From Colwellia sp. (GTDB taxonomy: Bacteria > Pseudomonadota > Gammaproteobacteria > Enterobacterales > Alteromonadaceae): 64,000 nucleotides of DNA. The notes beneath the pieces are model-generated. The model was not told the DNA's origin and searched no databases. It saw only the letters and a list, made by a program, of their open reading frames with translations. Position numbers and translations under genes: made by a program. The first letter of the stretch is position 1, and each line of letters opens with the position of its first letter. Shown piece after piece: positions 35,752 through 45,257 of the stretch. The stretch is taken from positions 62,001 to 126,000 of the forward strand of contig JABSOY010000013.1 of the NCBI GenBank assembly GCA_013215385.1. The letters run 5' to 3'.

Positions 35752-35859
35752 ATCAACTCATCGAACCATTTAAAGTGGATAAATTCGCGGGCTAAGCATT
35801 TTCATCATGTCGAGTTCGTGTTATTTTTCCCTCACATTTTATTTTAGGAAATAGTATCC

Positions 35860-36432
35860 ATGCCAAAGGCCAGTGATATAAAGAAAAATGCTGCAATAGA
35901 GCATAACGGAAAAGTATTTATTGTTAGAGATATCGAACGTTCAGTTCCTCAAGGTCGTGCTGGTGGTAGTCTTTACCGCATGCGTATGTACGATGTAGTA
36001 ACGGGTGGCAAAATAGACGAGACGTTTAAAGACTCAGATATGCTTAACTTTGCTGACTTAAGCCGTCGTCCTTCGATGTTTTCATACATAGATGGTGATG
36101 AATATGTCTTTATGGACAATGAAGATTACACGCCATACAACCTAAATAAAGAAAGTATTGAAGAAGAAGTTTTATTTATTTGTGAAGACACCATAGGTTT
36201 GTCAGTTATTCTAGTTGACGGCGCGGCAGTTGGCATTGATTTACCACCCAGTGTTGAGTTGGTTATTACAGAAACTGACCCATCAATTAAAGGTGGTTCA
36301 GCAACCGCTCGAACTAAACCAGCAATTTTATCTACGGGCTTAACGATACAAGTGCCTGAGCATGTTTCAACAGGTGATAAAATTAAAGTAAATACCGAAG
36401 AACGTAAATTTATGGGCCGTGCTGATAAATAG
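35860..36432 (+). CDS. efpL: Elongation factor P-like protein EfpL (YeiP)
   Basis: 190 residues with three beta-barrel domains. The tip loop reads [13 protein letters not shown] with R33 in place of the modifiable lysine of EF-P, which marks the YeiP/EfpL subfamily; it relieves ribosome stalling at XPP-type motifs without needing EpmA/B modification. The ending [18 protein letters not shown] is the conserved OB-fold pattern. Length fits the family exactly. It stands alone, with a palindromic hairpin downstream. Confidence 0.95.
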   Translation: MPKASDIKKNAAIEHNGKVFIVRDIERSVPQGRAGGSLYRMRMYDVVTGGKIDETFKDSDMLNFADLSRRPSMFSYIDGDEYVFMDNEDYTPYNLNKESIEEEVLFICEDTIGLSVILVDGAAVGIDLPPSVELVITETDPSIKGGSATARTKPAILSTGLTIQVPEHVSTGDKIKVNTEERKFMGRADK

Positions 36433-36452
36433 TAGCCACATATTCTTTATTA

Positions 36453-36492
36453 TTAAGTATAACCTCGCGATGAGTTGCTAGGTTATACTTAA
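36453..36492. terminator. Hairpin between efpL and the mannose operon
   Basis: Perfect 13-base inverted repeat TTAAGTATAACCT / AGGTTATACTTAA with a 14-base loop. No long T-run on either side, so it may act in both directions as a weak terminator. Confidence 0.6.
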
Positions 36493-36575
36493 CTAATCGT
36501 GATAACTTTTGGCTACGTCACGATATTAATCTATTGATAGACATAATAAATGTATCGAACCAGCGGTTAAATCTA

Positions 36576-37745
36576 CTAAAGTGACTTGATAACCTCTATA
36601 CAAGCCCCTAATGAGTGATAGTCACACTTAGCCCCTGCAACACTCTTTTCGTTCGAGTATTTTGAATTATCGCGACGTAACACTCTAAACCATGCCCCGT
36701 ATTTATGATCAACAAAGTTTTTCCAAATATATTGCCAAAGAGCTTGGTAACACGCTAAATACTTTGGATTATTTGTTACTTTATATAATAGAGCCGCCGC
36801 AGCAAAGCTTTCAGCTTGCACCCAAAAGTATTTGTCATCGTCACACCATTTTCCTTCAGTATCAAAACCGAAGGTTAAACCACCATGAGTTTCATCCCAA
36901 GACTTATTAAAACTATAGTCAAACAGCTGTTGAGCTTTATCAACTAACCAAGTCTTTGGCGCATGACTATTTATCTGTAAAAGCAGTTTTGCCCATTCTG
37001 TTTGATGGCCTGGTTGAAAACCCCAAGGGCGGTAAAGGTTTTTAGGATCGTCTTTGTTATATAACCAATCAATTTGAAAATCGCTAGTATAATGCTCCCA
37101 AATTAAATCATTAGTGAGCGCAGCTTGTTGACAACAAATATTTTCAGCGATAACTTCTGCTCGCTTTAAATATAATGGATTATTCGTTGCTTCATAGGCA
37201 GATATCATTGCTTCACATATATGCATATTGGCATTCTGACCTCGGTAATCAGACAAGACCCCCTCGGTACTTAAGGTATCAGCATATAAGCCATATTCTG
37301 CTTGCCAAAAACGCTCATCGAGCAATTGGTAAATATTATTTAGCTTTTCATCAGTATTGATAATTCCCGCTTTGTGAGCCGCTGCATAAGCAAGTAAAAC
37401 AAAAGCATAACCATAGGCTTGTTGTGTCATATCTAATGGGATGTTGTCTTGCAAAGTCCATGCATAACCTTGACTATCGTTTTGCCAATGCACTTGTTCT
37501 AAATAATCTAAGCCATGTTTTGCTGTTTTTAAATAGTCAGGTCTATCGAGCGTGGTGGCAGCCATAGCATAGTTAACTATGATGCGAGTGCTGCTGACTA
37601 ATTGTTTAAAACCTTTGTTAAAAGTTGTGCCGTCATCATAAAAATTTTGGCTGTAACCGCCATTTTTATCGATAACGCTATGGTCATAAAAGTCTAGTAT
37701 TTCTTGGCTGTGTCTTTTAAGAAAAACAGCATCATAAAAATTCAT
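36576..37745 (-). CDS. AGE-family sugar isomerase, probably mannose isomerase
   Basis: 389 residues. The (alpha/alpha)6-barrel family of N-acylglucosamine 2-epimerases is recognised by FNKGFKQLVSSTRIIVNYAM, RGQNANMHICEAMISAYEAT, RPWGFQPGHQTEWAKLLLQI, and the C-terminal RDNSKYSNEKSVAGAKCDYH. These last elements (RPWGFQPGHxxEW) are typical of YihS-like and mannose-isomerase members, not of true N-acyl epimerases. As the last gene of the GH92 operon beside a PfkB sugar kinase, it most likely converts mannose to fructose in the cytosol. Cellobiose 2-epimerase is a less likely alternative. Confidence 0.85.
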   Translation of the reverse strand: MNFYDAVFLKRHSQEILDFYDHSVIDKNGGYSQNFYDDGTTFNKGFKQLVSSTRIIVNYAMAATTLDRPDYLKTAKHGLDYLEQVHWQNDSQGYAWTLQDNIPLDMTQQAYGYAFVLLAYAAAHKAGIINTDEKLNNIYQLLDERFWQAEYGLYADTLSTEGVLSDYRGQNANMHICEAMISAYEATNNPLYLKRAEVIAENICCQQAALTNDLIWEHYTSDFQIDWLYNKDDPKNLYRPWGFQPGHQTEWAKLLLQINSHAPKTWLVDKAQQLFDYSFNKSWDETHGGLTFGFDTEGKWCDDDKYFWVQAESFAAAALLYKVTNNPKYLACYQALWQYIWKNFVDHKYGAWFRVLRRDNSKYSNEKSVAGAKCDYHSLGACIEVIKSL

Positions 37746-37748
37746 TCA

Positions 37749-38768
37749 TTAGCTCCGGAGAAAAACATCAAGTGAAAATACTTGATTTTGAGAAGGGGGG
37801 ACTTGTTGGCTAACTAACTTTGGCAATACTTCATCAAGTGTTGCTAAAGCAGGGAATGCGCCCGGTTTACCTACGGTAATAGCGCCACACTGTGCTGAAA
37901 ATTCAATCACTTTTTTTAATATTTTGTCGTTTTCAAGCAACACTTTTAAGTGTTCAAATAAAGATAGTGCGTATAAGAAACCACCAATAAAGCCATCACC
38001 ACCGGCTGTTGTATCAATCGCTGTAATTGCTGGTGGTTGCACGGTATATACGCTCTTTCTGGTATGATAGACAATGGGGTTAGCGCCATCGGTAATGATC
38101 ACTAGCTGACAATTCCATTTGAAACAAAAGGTTAAATAATCTTCATCATTACCACAGGCAAGATAATTGAATTCATCAAGTGAAAACTTAATGACATGGG
38201 CACTTCTAATAAGGTTATTAACGCTATCAATATTGGCTTTGCCTTTAGGCCATAAATTATGACGAAGATTGACATCAAAGCTGACGATAGCATTTGCCTG
38301 TAATGCCTTGTTAACTGCATGTTCCGTGCATTGTGCTATATCTTGTTCTGTTAAGGTATTACTACAAAAATGAAAGATCGATTGTTCAGAAAACCATTCA
38401 TCTGCTACTTGTTCACATTTGAACAGCATGTCGGCACTGTTTTGACGATAAAACGAGAAGGTACGCTCTCCGCACTGATCAAGCGTAACAAAAGCTAACG
38501 CGGTTGGAGCGGTTGCATGTTTACTTAAAAATTGTGTATCAACATTATAAGCTTGTAAAGATGACTCTAAAAAACCGCCAAAAAGATCATTGCCCACTTG
38601 GCCAGCAAAAAGAGACTTCCCTCCTAACTTAGCCACAGCAACCGCCGCATTAGCGGGGGCACCACCTGGATATTGACGATAATTGTTTAATGCTAAACAA
38701 CCATCGTTTTGTGTTCCTGTATTAAGAAAGTCTATTAAGGCTTCACCAAAACAAATAACTGGCTTCAT
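37749..38768 (-). CDS. PfkB-family fructokinase
   Basis: 339 residues. N-terminal ICFGEALIDFL and YPGGAPANAAVAVAKLGG, a lid region, and the C-terminal catalytic stretch TTAGGDGFIGGFLYA identify a ribokinase-fold sugar kinase close to bacterial fructokinases. In the usual anion-hole motif GAGD the order here is AGGD (about residue 252-257); the catalytic aspartate is kept. It would phosphorylate fructose made by the neighbouring isomerase to fructose-6-phosphate. It overlaps the transporter gene by four bases and is separated from the isomerase by three, so all are co-translated. Confidence 0.88.
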   Translation of the reverse strand: MKPVICFGEALIDFLNTGTQNDGCLALNNYRQYPGGAPANAAVAVAKLGGKSLFAGQVGNDLFGGFLESSLQAYNVDTQFLSKHATAPTALAFVTLDQCGERTFSFYRQNSADMLFKCEQVADEWFSEQSIFHFCSNTLTEQDIAQCTEHAVNKALQANAIVSFDVNLRHNLWPKGKANIDSVNNLIRSAHVIKFSLDEFNYLACGNDEDYLTFCFKWNCQLVIITDGANPIVYHTRKSVYTVQPPAITAIDTTAGGDGFIGGFLYALSLFEHLKVLLENDKILKKVIEFSAQCGAITVGKPGAFPALATLDEVLPKLVSQQVPPSQNQVFSLDVFLRS

Positions 38769-40051
38769 AGTTTCGCCTTTATTGCCGTATTGTTATTAAC
38801 TACTTTACCTAGACCATTCTTTGCCGTGTAAAGTGCATAACCAAAAATATAAACGTAGGCACATGCAGGAACGATAAAACTTGCCTGAACAGAACTAATG
38901 TCTGCAACATAACCCTGAATTAACGGAATAATGGCACCACCTACAATTGCCTGACATAATAAACCAGAGCCTTTAGATGTTAACGGCCCCAGACCTCGAA
39001 TAGCTAAAGTGAATATCGTTGGAAACATAATAGAATTAAAAAAGCCAACCGCAATAATCGTCCACATTGCAAAGTGGCCACTACTTGACATGGTCATCGC
39101 AAGTAAAATCATCACAAAAATTGCATTGGTTGCAAGTACATAACTGGGTTTTATTATCCTAGTTAAGTATGCCCCGGCAAATCGGCCAATCATTGCGGCT
39201 CCCCAGTAGTAAGAAACCATCTCTCCTGCTCGCATCTCCGTTAAGCCGGCGATATCGTTTTGGGTGAAATAGTTAACTAAGAAACTGCCAATTGATACTT
39301 CAGCGCCCACATAAAGAAAAATTCCCAAAGCACCTAATAACAAAGGTTTTTGTTGCCAAATGCTACCTAAATCATTTGCCGTTTTATCAGAAACTTCGGC
39401 AATTGAGTCTATAGTCGGTAAATGGAGGAATTTAAAGGCCAGGGCAATAATTATTGTTGCCCCAGCAAGCAATAAATAGGGTAGCTGTACACTTTTTGCG
39501 TCAATAACATCGCTATGGGCAACGGCGCCAAAAATTAATGCAGTGCCAAATATAGGACCCAGTGTATGCCCTAAAGAGTTAATGGCTTGAGCCAAATTTA
39601 AGCGACTTGCTGCGGTTTTTTCTGCGCCTAATGAAGCAACATATGGGTTGGCAGATACTTGCAAAATGGTAATGCCAGAAGCCAGCACAAATAATCCGGC
39701 TAAAAAGACCCAATAAACACCAATTTCAGCGGCGGGGTAAAATAAACAACAGCCAGCAGCTATTGTTAATAAACCAGTAATAATGCCTTTTAAATAACCA
39801 ATTTTACTGATCAGTTTGCCGGCGAGTGGCGACATAATAAAATAGGCACCAAAAAAACAAAATTGCACTAACATCGCTTGCAGATAGTTAAGATCAAATG
39901 CCGCCTTAAGATGTGGTATTAAAATGTCATTTAAGGCGGTAATAAAACCCCATATAAAAAATAGGGTGGTCATGGCACCAAAAGCAAAGTGATAATTTTT
40001 ATCACTTTCTGCTTGGTAAATTGTTGAAGGAGAAACTATATTTCCAGCCAT
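38765..40051 (-). CDS. FucP/GluP-type MFS sugar transporter (mannose)
   Basis: 428 residues, about twelve helices, with [47 protein letters not shown] and [14 protein letters not shown], nearly the same marks as the transporter in the glucan locus. The operon context with GH92 mannosidases and a mannose isomerase suggests mannose as substrate. Its stop overlaps the kinase start by four bases, and its start overlaps the stop of the GH92 gene by one. Confidence 0.9.
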   Translation of the reverse strand: MAGNIVSPSTIYQAESDKNYHFAFGAMTTLFFIWGFITALNDILIPHLKAAFDLNYLQAMLVQFCFFGAYFIMSPLAGKLISKIGYLKGIITGLLTIAAGCCLFYPAAEIGVYWVFLAGLFVLASGITILQVSANPYVASLGAEKTAASRLNLAQAINSLGHTLGPIFGTALIFGAVAHSDVIDAKSVQLPYLLLAGATIIIALAFKFLHLPTIDSIAEVSDKTANDLGSIWQQKPLLLGALGIFLYVGAEVSIGSFLVNYFTQNDIAGLTEMRAGEMVSYYWGAAMIGRFAGAYLTRIIKPSYVLATNAIFVMILLAMTMSSSGHFAMWTIIAVGFFNSIMFPTIFTLAIRGLGPLTSKGSGLLCQAIVGGAIIPLIQGYVADISSVQASFIVPACAYVYIFGYALYTAKNGLGKVVNNNTAIKAKL

Positions 40052-42621
40052 TATTGTCCTCCAGCAGCGGTAACAGTATGTGATGCTTTAGCTTTATCTG
40101 AAGCACTTGTCGAAAATGACAAGGGGCGGTCGACGAGTTTGGCACCCCATTGTTTGTTCGGCACATCAGCAAGCTTAAAGGTTAATTCAACAGGTTTTGA
40201 AATATAACTATCGTCAATCCAGCTTTTAGTGCTAGGTACATTGTTTATTTTTAAGCTTTCAATATAACGATTCTCACTTGATGCATAGGGGGCATTAATC
40301 GTTAAGTTACCAATTTTAGCTTTTGAAAAAATAGGGCTTGAAAGCACCATGTCAGCACGCCCAGGAATTAATGGGTACATGCCTAATGCAGAGAAAACAT
40401 ACCAAGATGACATTTGTCCAAGGTCATCTTGTCCTGGAATGCCTTTGGTGGTGTTATTCCATAATAATTCTATTGTTGCACGTACCGTATCTTGGGTTTT
40501 GTATGCTTGCCCGGTAAATAAGTACATCCATGGTGACGCTATTGATGGCTGGTTTGAAACATCAGAGTAGGTTGCATTATCTCTAAATAATACCCAGCTG
40601 CCATCCGGTTTATGAAAGTGATTATCAAGGCGTGTCGCCATAGCATCGTCGCCACCGACAACATTTTTTAAACCATTACCGTCGAAGGGCACCATCCACA
40701 AATACTGTGCTGGGCTACCTTCAACAAAAAGATGTTCACTGTTTGGATCAAAATCAGCTTTCCAACTACCGTCTTTATTACGACCTTGAATATAGCCGGC
40801 ATTATTGGTCGCTTTTGCATTGAACAGATTTTTCCAATAACCTGAACGCGTTAGTAGCTGTTGTGATGCACTATTGTCGCCAAGATTTTGTGCCAGTTGT
40901 GAAAGTGCGAAATCAGCAGAGGCTTGTTCAAGTGTTTCTGAAGCGCCTTCCCAACTATTTGATTGATCAGAAATATAGTTAATTGACTGCCATTGATCTA
41001 ATGATGGGTGTTGTCCGCGACAAAAAACAGGACAACCTTCATTACTTAAATCTAATGCTGTCGGCTGGTTAGCGGCTTTAAGTAAAGAAGCATAAGCCCC
41101 CTTTATATCAAAATTGGTTGCGCCAAAAGCGGCAAAGTTGGCAATAGCAATAGTCGAAGGATCGCCACTCATCACACCGGTAGGGCCAGAGTTATGTGTC
41201 CAACGGTCCCAGACACCATTATATTGATTGGCTTGGTTATATAGAGATTGTGCAATATCACTACCGCGCGTTGCATCAAGTAAAGTCACTAACTGTAATT
41301 GTGAACGATAGACATCCCAGCCAGAAAAATTAGCATATTGAGCAGTTTGTTTATCAACTATAGTATGAACTTTCTGGTCAAAACCTAAGTATTCACCATT
41401 GATATCACTGAAGACATTTGGGTGAAATTGAGAGTGGAAGAGGGCAGTATAAAAAGTGGTTAATTTATCTTTATTATTGGAAACTACTTTCACTTTTTTG
41501 AGCGCGTCATTCCATTCTTTGGAGGCATTTTCTCGTACTTGTGCAAATGTTTTTACTTTATTATTCGCTGTACTTGCTAAGGTTTTCATTTGCTCTTTAG
41601 CTAAGTTTTCACGTGCGTTGGCTAAACTTACATAAGAAATGCCAACCTTCATGGTGACGGTTTTTTGTTTTGAAAGATCTAATTCAACCCAAGCACCCGA
41701 TCCTTTACCTAGTTTAGGTATGCCTTTTTCGCCGTAGCCCATACCGCCTTTTGCCTGTGTGCTATTGGCAGTTACTTGGTCATCATGCCAGCTGCCTGTG
41801 CCTGAAATCGGTACATCCAATTGGGCGACGAAATGTAAAGTATAATAATCACGACGATTATATTCGCCTAAATAACCGCAAAAATTACCACTAGTAACCG
41901 TGCCTGTTATTTCAGCTCTCTCTGTATCTATTTGTGTAGTTGCGTTGCCACTGCCTAATTGAGAATATGAACTTCTAAATAAAAGTTTTGCTTGTTCAGT
42001 AGTATCAAAAGTAAAACGTGCAATACCCGTGCGTGTTGTTGCACTTAACTCAACATTAACGCCGTTATCCATTTTTACTTGATAATAACCTGGGGTGGCG
42101 GATTCTTCTTGGTGTGAAAAGCCGGCACTATAATAAGCATCAAGCATGTCAGTGTCTGGCGAATGTTTCATCGGTGCGGTAAAAGGTAATACTGGAATAT
42201 CTCCCGATGCACCTAAACAGCCAGTGCCTGATAAGCGCGTAAATGAAAAACCTTTAATACGACTGGCGCCATAATTATAGCCACCGGGGCCAACAGGAAT
42301 ACGACCTTTGTTATCGAGAATTTGTTTACTCATCCGTTCGCTTTCTTTGAGTAAATCTTCGGTGTACGCATGCTCGGGACCAAAGTTAAACATGCCATGA
42401 GGAACAACGGCACCAGGCACTACATTTGATGCTTGACGATGATTATAAACGCCTTCTGTACCTATGAAAGGATTAACATAATCGACGGGGTTTTCGACCC
42501 ATTGTGCTTTAGATACAGTGGTTTTATTTTTATCATCAGAGCTATCTTCTAAGTTATTACAACCCGAAAGTGACAGGCCGATAGTTAATAAACAGCTGAC
42601 TGTTATTTTTGAAGTTTGCAT
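40051..42621 (-). CDS. GH92 alpha-mannosidase, lipoprotein
   Basis: 856 residues, lipobox SLSGC (C21). GH92 features: VDYVNPFIGTEGVYNHRQAS, AVVPHGMFNFGPEH, GFSFTRLSGTGCLGASGDIP, FSGWDVYRSQLQLVTLL, and the C-terminal catalytic-domain motif GQDDLGQMSSWYVFSALGMY. GH92 enzymes are calcium-dependent exo-alpha-mannosidases acting on alpha-1,2/1,3/1,4/1,6 mannosides of mannan or N-glycans. Second gene in the operon, after another GH92 at 42704. The pair probably differs in linkage specificity. Confidence 0.93.
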   Translation of the reverse strand: MQTSKITVSCLLTIGLSLSGCNNLEDSSDDKNKTTVSKAQWVENPVDYVNPFIGTEGVYNHRQASNVVPGAVVPHGMFNFGPEHAYTEDLLKESERMSKQILDNKGRIPVGPGGYNYGASRIKGFSFTRLSGTGCLGASGDIPVLPFTAPMKHSPDTDMLDAYYSAGFSHQEESATPGYYQVKMDNGVNVELSATTRTGIARFTFDTTEQAKLLFRSSYSQLGSGNATTQIDTERAEITGTVTSGNFCGYLGEYNRRDYYTLHFVAQLDVPISGTGSWHDDQVTANSTQAKGGMGYGEKGIPKLGKGSGAWVELDLSKQKTVTMKVGISYVSLANARENLAKEQMKTLASTANNKVKTFAQVRENASKEWNDALKKVKVVSNNKDKLTTFYTALFHSQFHPNVFSDINGEYLGFDQKVHTIVDKQTAQYANFSGWDVYRSQLQLVTLLDATRGSDIAQSLYNQANQYNGVWDRWTHNSGPTGVMSGDPSTIAIANFAAFGATNFDIKGAYASLLKAANQPTALDLSNEGCPVFCRGQHPSLDQWQSINYISDQSNSWEGASETLEQASADFALSQLAQNLGDNSASQQLLTRSGYWKNLFNAKATNNAGYIQGRNKDGSWKADFDPNSEHLFVEGSPAQYLWMVPFDGNGLKNVVGGDDAMATRLDNHFHKPDGSWVLFRDNATYSDVSNQPSIASPWMYLFTGQAYKTQDTVRATIELLWNNTTKGIPGQDDLGQMSSWYVFSALGMYPLIPGRADMVLSSPIFSKAKIGNLTINAPYASSENRYIESLKINNVPSTKSWIDDSYISKPVELTFKLADVPNKQWGAKLVDRPLSFSTSASDKAKASHTVTAAGGQ

Positions 42622-42632
42622 TATTTATCCTT

Positions 42633-42653
42633 AACCCAGCGATTGACTGGGTT
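42633..42653 (-). terminator. Intercistronic hairpin between the two GH92 genes
   Basis: AACCCAG pairs with CTGGGTT across a seven-base loop, directly before the ribosome site (AAGGAT) of the second GH92 gene. No T-run. It may attenuate expression or stabilise the mRNA end. Confidence 0.5.
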
Positions 42654-42703
42654 ATTTGCTAATTTTTAAGTATTAATTTTTAGTATTGGTTTTAGTATTC
42701 TTC

Positions 42704-45127
42704 TTAATTGAGGCTCATTGAAGACGGGCGATTTTTTTGGTCAATTCCCCAGCTTTTATTAGGCTCTTGTGACATGACAAATTCTAAAGTGCCACCGTTG
42801 ATAATATCGTCATGGGTAATAAAACTGCGATTTAACGGTTTACCATTTAGGCGTACGCTTTCAATAAATTTATTATTCTTAGATAACTTATGGGCTTTGA
42901 CGGTGAATGTTTTACCGTTAGCAAGTTTTAATGAAATTTTTGGCAATTGCGGTGCACCTATTGCGTAACTTAAATCGCCCGGCGCAACAGGATAAAAGCC
43001 CATCGCTGAAAAAACATACCAAGCAGACATTTGCCCAACATCATCATTACCCGCTAGGCCATCCGGCTGGTCTGATGAAAGGGTATCCATTATTTGGCGA
43101 ATACGCTCTTGGGTACGCCAAGGTTTTCCTGCGTAATTGTAAAGGTAAGCAATATGGTGGCTTGGCTCATTACCGTGTGCGTATTGACCAATTAATCCGG
43201 CGATATCTTCATGTTCTTTAATTTTTTCATGACTTAATTCTTTATTAAATAATAAGTCTAAACGCTCTTCAAAGGCTTTATCACCACCGATCAAGCCGAT
43301 TAACTCATTAACATCATGAGGTACGTAAAAGGTATACTGAAAGCTATTCCCTTCAGTAAATGGCCCCATTAATTTAGCGTCTTCGGCGTCAAATTCAGGG
43401 TTCCACTGACCTAGGCTGTTTTTACCACGCATAAAGCCAACACTTGGGTCAAAAAGGTTTTGATAGGATTGCGCACGTTGATAGAAGTGTTTAGCAATAT
43501 CATTTTTCCCCATCGCTTCAGCCATTCGGGCAATCGTATAGTCGTTATAGGCATACTCTAAAGTAATTGAAACTGACTCACTTAGTTTATCCATGGGAAC
43601 ATAACCATGCTCTAGATAATCAGGAATAGCATCATATTTTGAGTTGTTAGCCGTGTCTAACATGGCCTTTAACGCAAGTTCACTGTCAAAATCACGAATA
43701 CCTTTTAAATAAGCATCGGCAATCACAGAAACCGCATGATAACCAATCATAGTCCAGGTTTCGTGACCTTGAAAAGACCAAATAGGTAACATCTTGTCAT
43801 AGCTTTCTTGGTAGTGCGCTAACATAGAGTTGATCATATTAGGCACTTTATCTGGGGCGATATAAGTTAGTAATGGATGCAAGGCGCGGTAAGTGTCCCA
43901 TAGAGAAAATAAGGTGTAGTTTTCAAAACCTTCAGCTTGATGTATTTCACCATCAACACCACGGTATTGGCCATTTACATCTTGATAAATAGAAGGTGCT
44001 TGTAGGGCATGGTACATGGCAGTGTAAAGCTGTCTTTTTTGTGACTTATCACCTTCTGCTTGTATCACAGATAATTGCTCTTGCCATTGACGTTTTGCTT
44101 GTTGTTGAACGTTATCAAAATCCCAATCTGGATTTTCTTTTGTTAAGTTTTCAAGGGCATTTTTACGACTAACTGCCGATAAACCCACTTTTATCAATAA
44201 GGGTTCAGCATTGGCTTGGTTAAAATGTGCTAATACTTTTATCGCTTTGCCAGCGGTATACTGAATGGCAGAATTAACAATAGTGGATGGTTTATTACTT
44301 TTTTTGCTTAAACAGCCGTTACAACGATAACGTGTATTATCTTGATTAATCAGTTCAATGCTGTCAAAAGGGCGAGAAAATTTGATAGCAAAGTACATTT
44401 CTCTTTGTTTTGCCCAGCCATTGGTAGAGCGATATGCCAATAACGTTTGATTATCGATGACTCGGACATCACTCCAAATCACTTTATTTTTAAAATTATA
44501 GATAGAAGCGGTTAAATCAAGCAAAACGTGAGCTTGCTCATTTTCTTTAAAGGTATAACGATGCATGCCTGTTCGTGCAGTCGTTGTTAACTCTGCTTTG
44601 ATATTATAATCGCTTAATTCTACTGAGTAATAACCCGGGGAGGCCGTTTCTGAATGATGGCTAAAACGAGAACGGTAACCTGAGTCAGGATCAGCTGCAC
44701 TGCCAGGTTCTATTTTTGCTTGTCCTGTCATCGGCATAATGAGTAAGTCACCTAAGTCAGAATGACCAGTACCACTGAAATGCGTATGAGAAAAACCGGT
44801 AATGGTTTTATCATCAAAATGATAACCCGCACTGTGTTTGTATATTTCACTTTGAGGATCTACACCACGGCTCACCGCCGCTGTGTCTGGGCTTAGTTGC
44901 ACCATACCAAAGGGAATAACAGCGCCAGGAAATGTATGGCCATCTCCTCCTGTGCCAATGAAAGGGTCAACCCATTGAGTAACGTCCTCAACTGGAACTA
45001 TAGGGGAAGTTTTAGCTTGTACAGATAGCGAAGCCGTTACAGATAAACCAATAAAAGTAAAAGCGCTAAGAGCCCAAACTGCCAACGTTTTCTTAGATTT
45101 ACTTTTCTCATGCGATGAGCAATTCAT
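42704..45127 (-). CDS. GH92 alpha-mannosidase, secreted
   Basis: 807 residues with a signal peptide (cleavage after about SVQAKT). Family landmarks: WVDPFIGTGGDGHTFPGAVI, PFGMVQLSPDTA, GFSHTHFSGTGHSDLGDLLI, SLWDTYRALHPLLTYI, NEPSHHIAYLYNYAGKPWRT, and GNDDVGQMSAWYVFSAMGFY. NEPSHH and the second motif are catalytic and calcium-binding in the family; all are present here. First gene of the operon, divergent from lacI, with an operator 33-46 bases upstream of its start codon. Confidence 0.93.
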   Translation of the reverse strand: MNCSSHEKSKSKKTLAVWALSAFTFIGLSVTASLSVQAKTSPIVPVEDVTQWVDPFIGTGGDGHTFPGAVIPFGMVQLSPDTAAVSRGVDPQSEIYKHSAGYHFDDKTITGFSHTHFSGTGHSDLGDLLIMPMTGQAKIEPGSAADPDSGYRSRFSHHSETASPGYYSVELSDYNIKAELTTTARTGMHRYTFKENEQAHVLLDLTASIYNFKNKVIWSDVRVIDNQTLLAYRSTNGWAKQREMYFAIKFSRPFDSIELINQDNTRYRCNGCLSKKSNKPSTIVNSAIQYTAGKAIKVLAHFNQANAEPLLIKVGLSAVSRKNALENLTKENPDWDFDNVQQQAKRQWQEQLSVIQAEGDKSQKRQLYTAMYHALQAPSIYQDVNGQYRGVDGEIHQAEGFENYTLFSLWDTYRALHPLLTYIAPDKVPNMINSMLAHYQESYDKMLPIWSFQGHETWTMIGYHAVSVIADAYLKGIRDFDSELALKAMLDTANNSKYDAIPDYLEHGYVPMDKLSESVSITLEYAYNDYTIARMAEAMGKNDIAKHFYQRAQSYQNLFDPSVGFMRGKNSLGQWNPEFDAEDAKLMGPFTEGNSFQYTFYVPHDVNELIGLIGGDKAFEERLDLLFNKELSHEKIKEHEDIAGLIGQYAHGNEPSHHIAYLYNYAGKPWRTQERIRQIMDTLSSDQPDGLAGNDDVGQMSAWYVFSAMGFYPVAPGDLSYAIGAPQLPKISLKLANGKTFTVKAHKLSKNNKFIESVRLNGKPLNRSFITHDDIINGGTLEFVMSQEPNKSWGIDQKNRPSSMSLN

Positions 45128-45159
45128 TGTAAGTGTTATCCTTATTATTTTTCATGAAA

Positions 45160-45173
45160 TTGGAACGTTCCAA
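45160..45173. promoter_or_regulatory. LacI-type operator of the mannose operon
   Basis: Perfect 14-base palindrome TTGGAACGTTCCAA. It lies just downstream of the likely minus-strand promoter, at about +4 to +17, where a bound repressor would block transcription of the GH92 operon. The central AACGTT is typical of LacI-family sites. Same sequence recurs at 46547. Confidence 0.85.
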
Positions 45174-45183
45174 AAGCTATATC

Positions 45184-45212
45184 AATATAACGGCAAGTTA
45201 GTTATAATTCAA
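45184..45212 (-). promoter_or_regulatory. Probable promoter of the GH92 operon
   Basis: On the minus strand TTGAAT (45212-45207), a 17-base spacer, and TATATT (45189-45184), giving a start near 45177. A TATAAT at 45203-45208 on the plus strand may serve lacI in the other direction. Confidence 0.55.
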
Positions 45213-45257
45213 CTACTTTAAAATCAATAACTCCAATTTTCCTTGGAAAGGTTCTTT

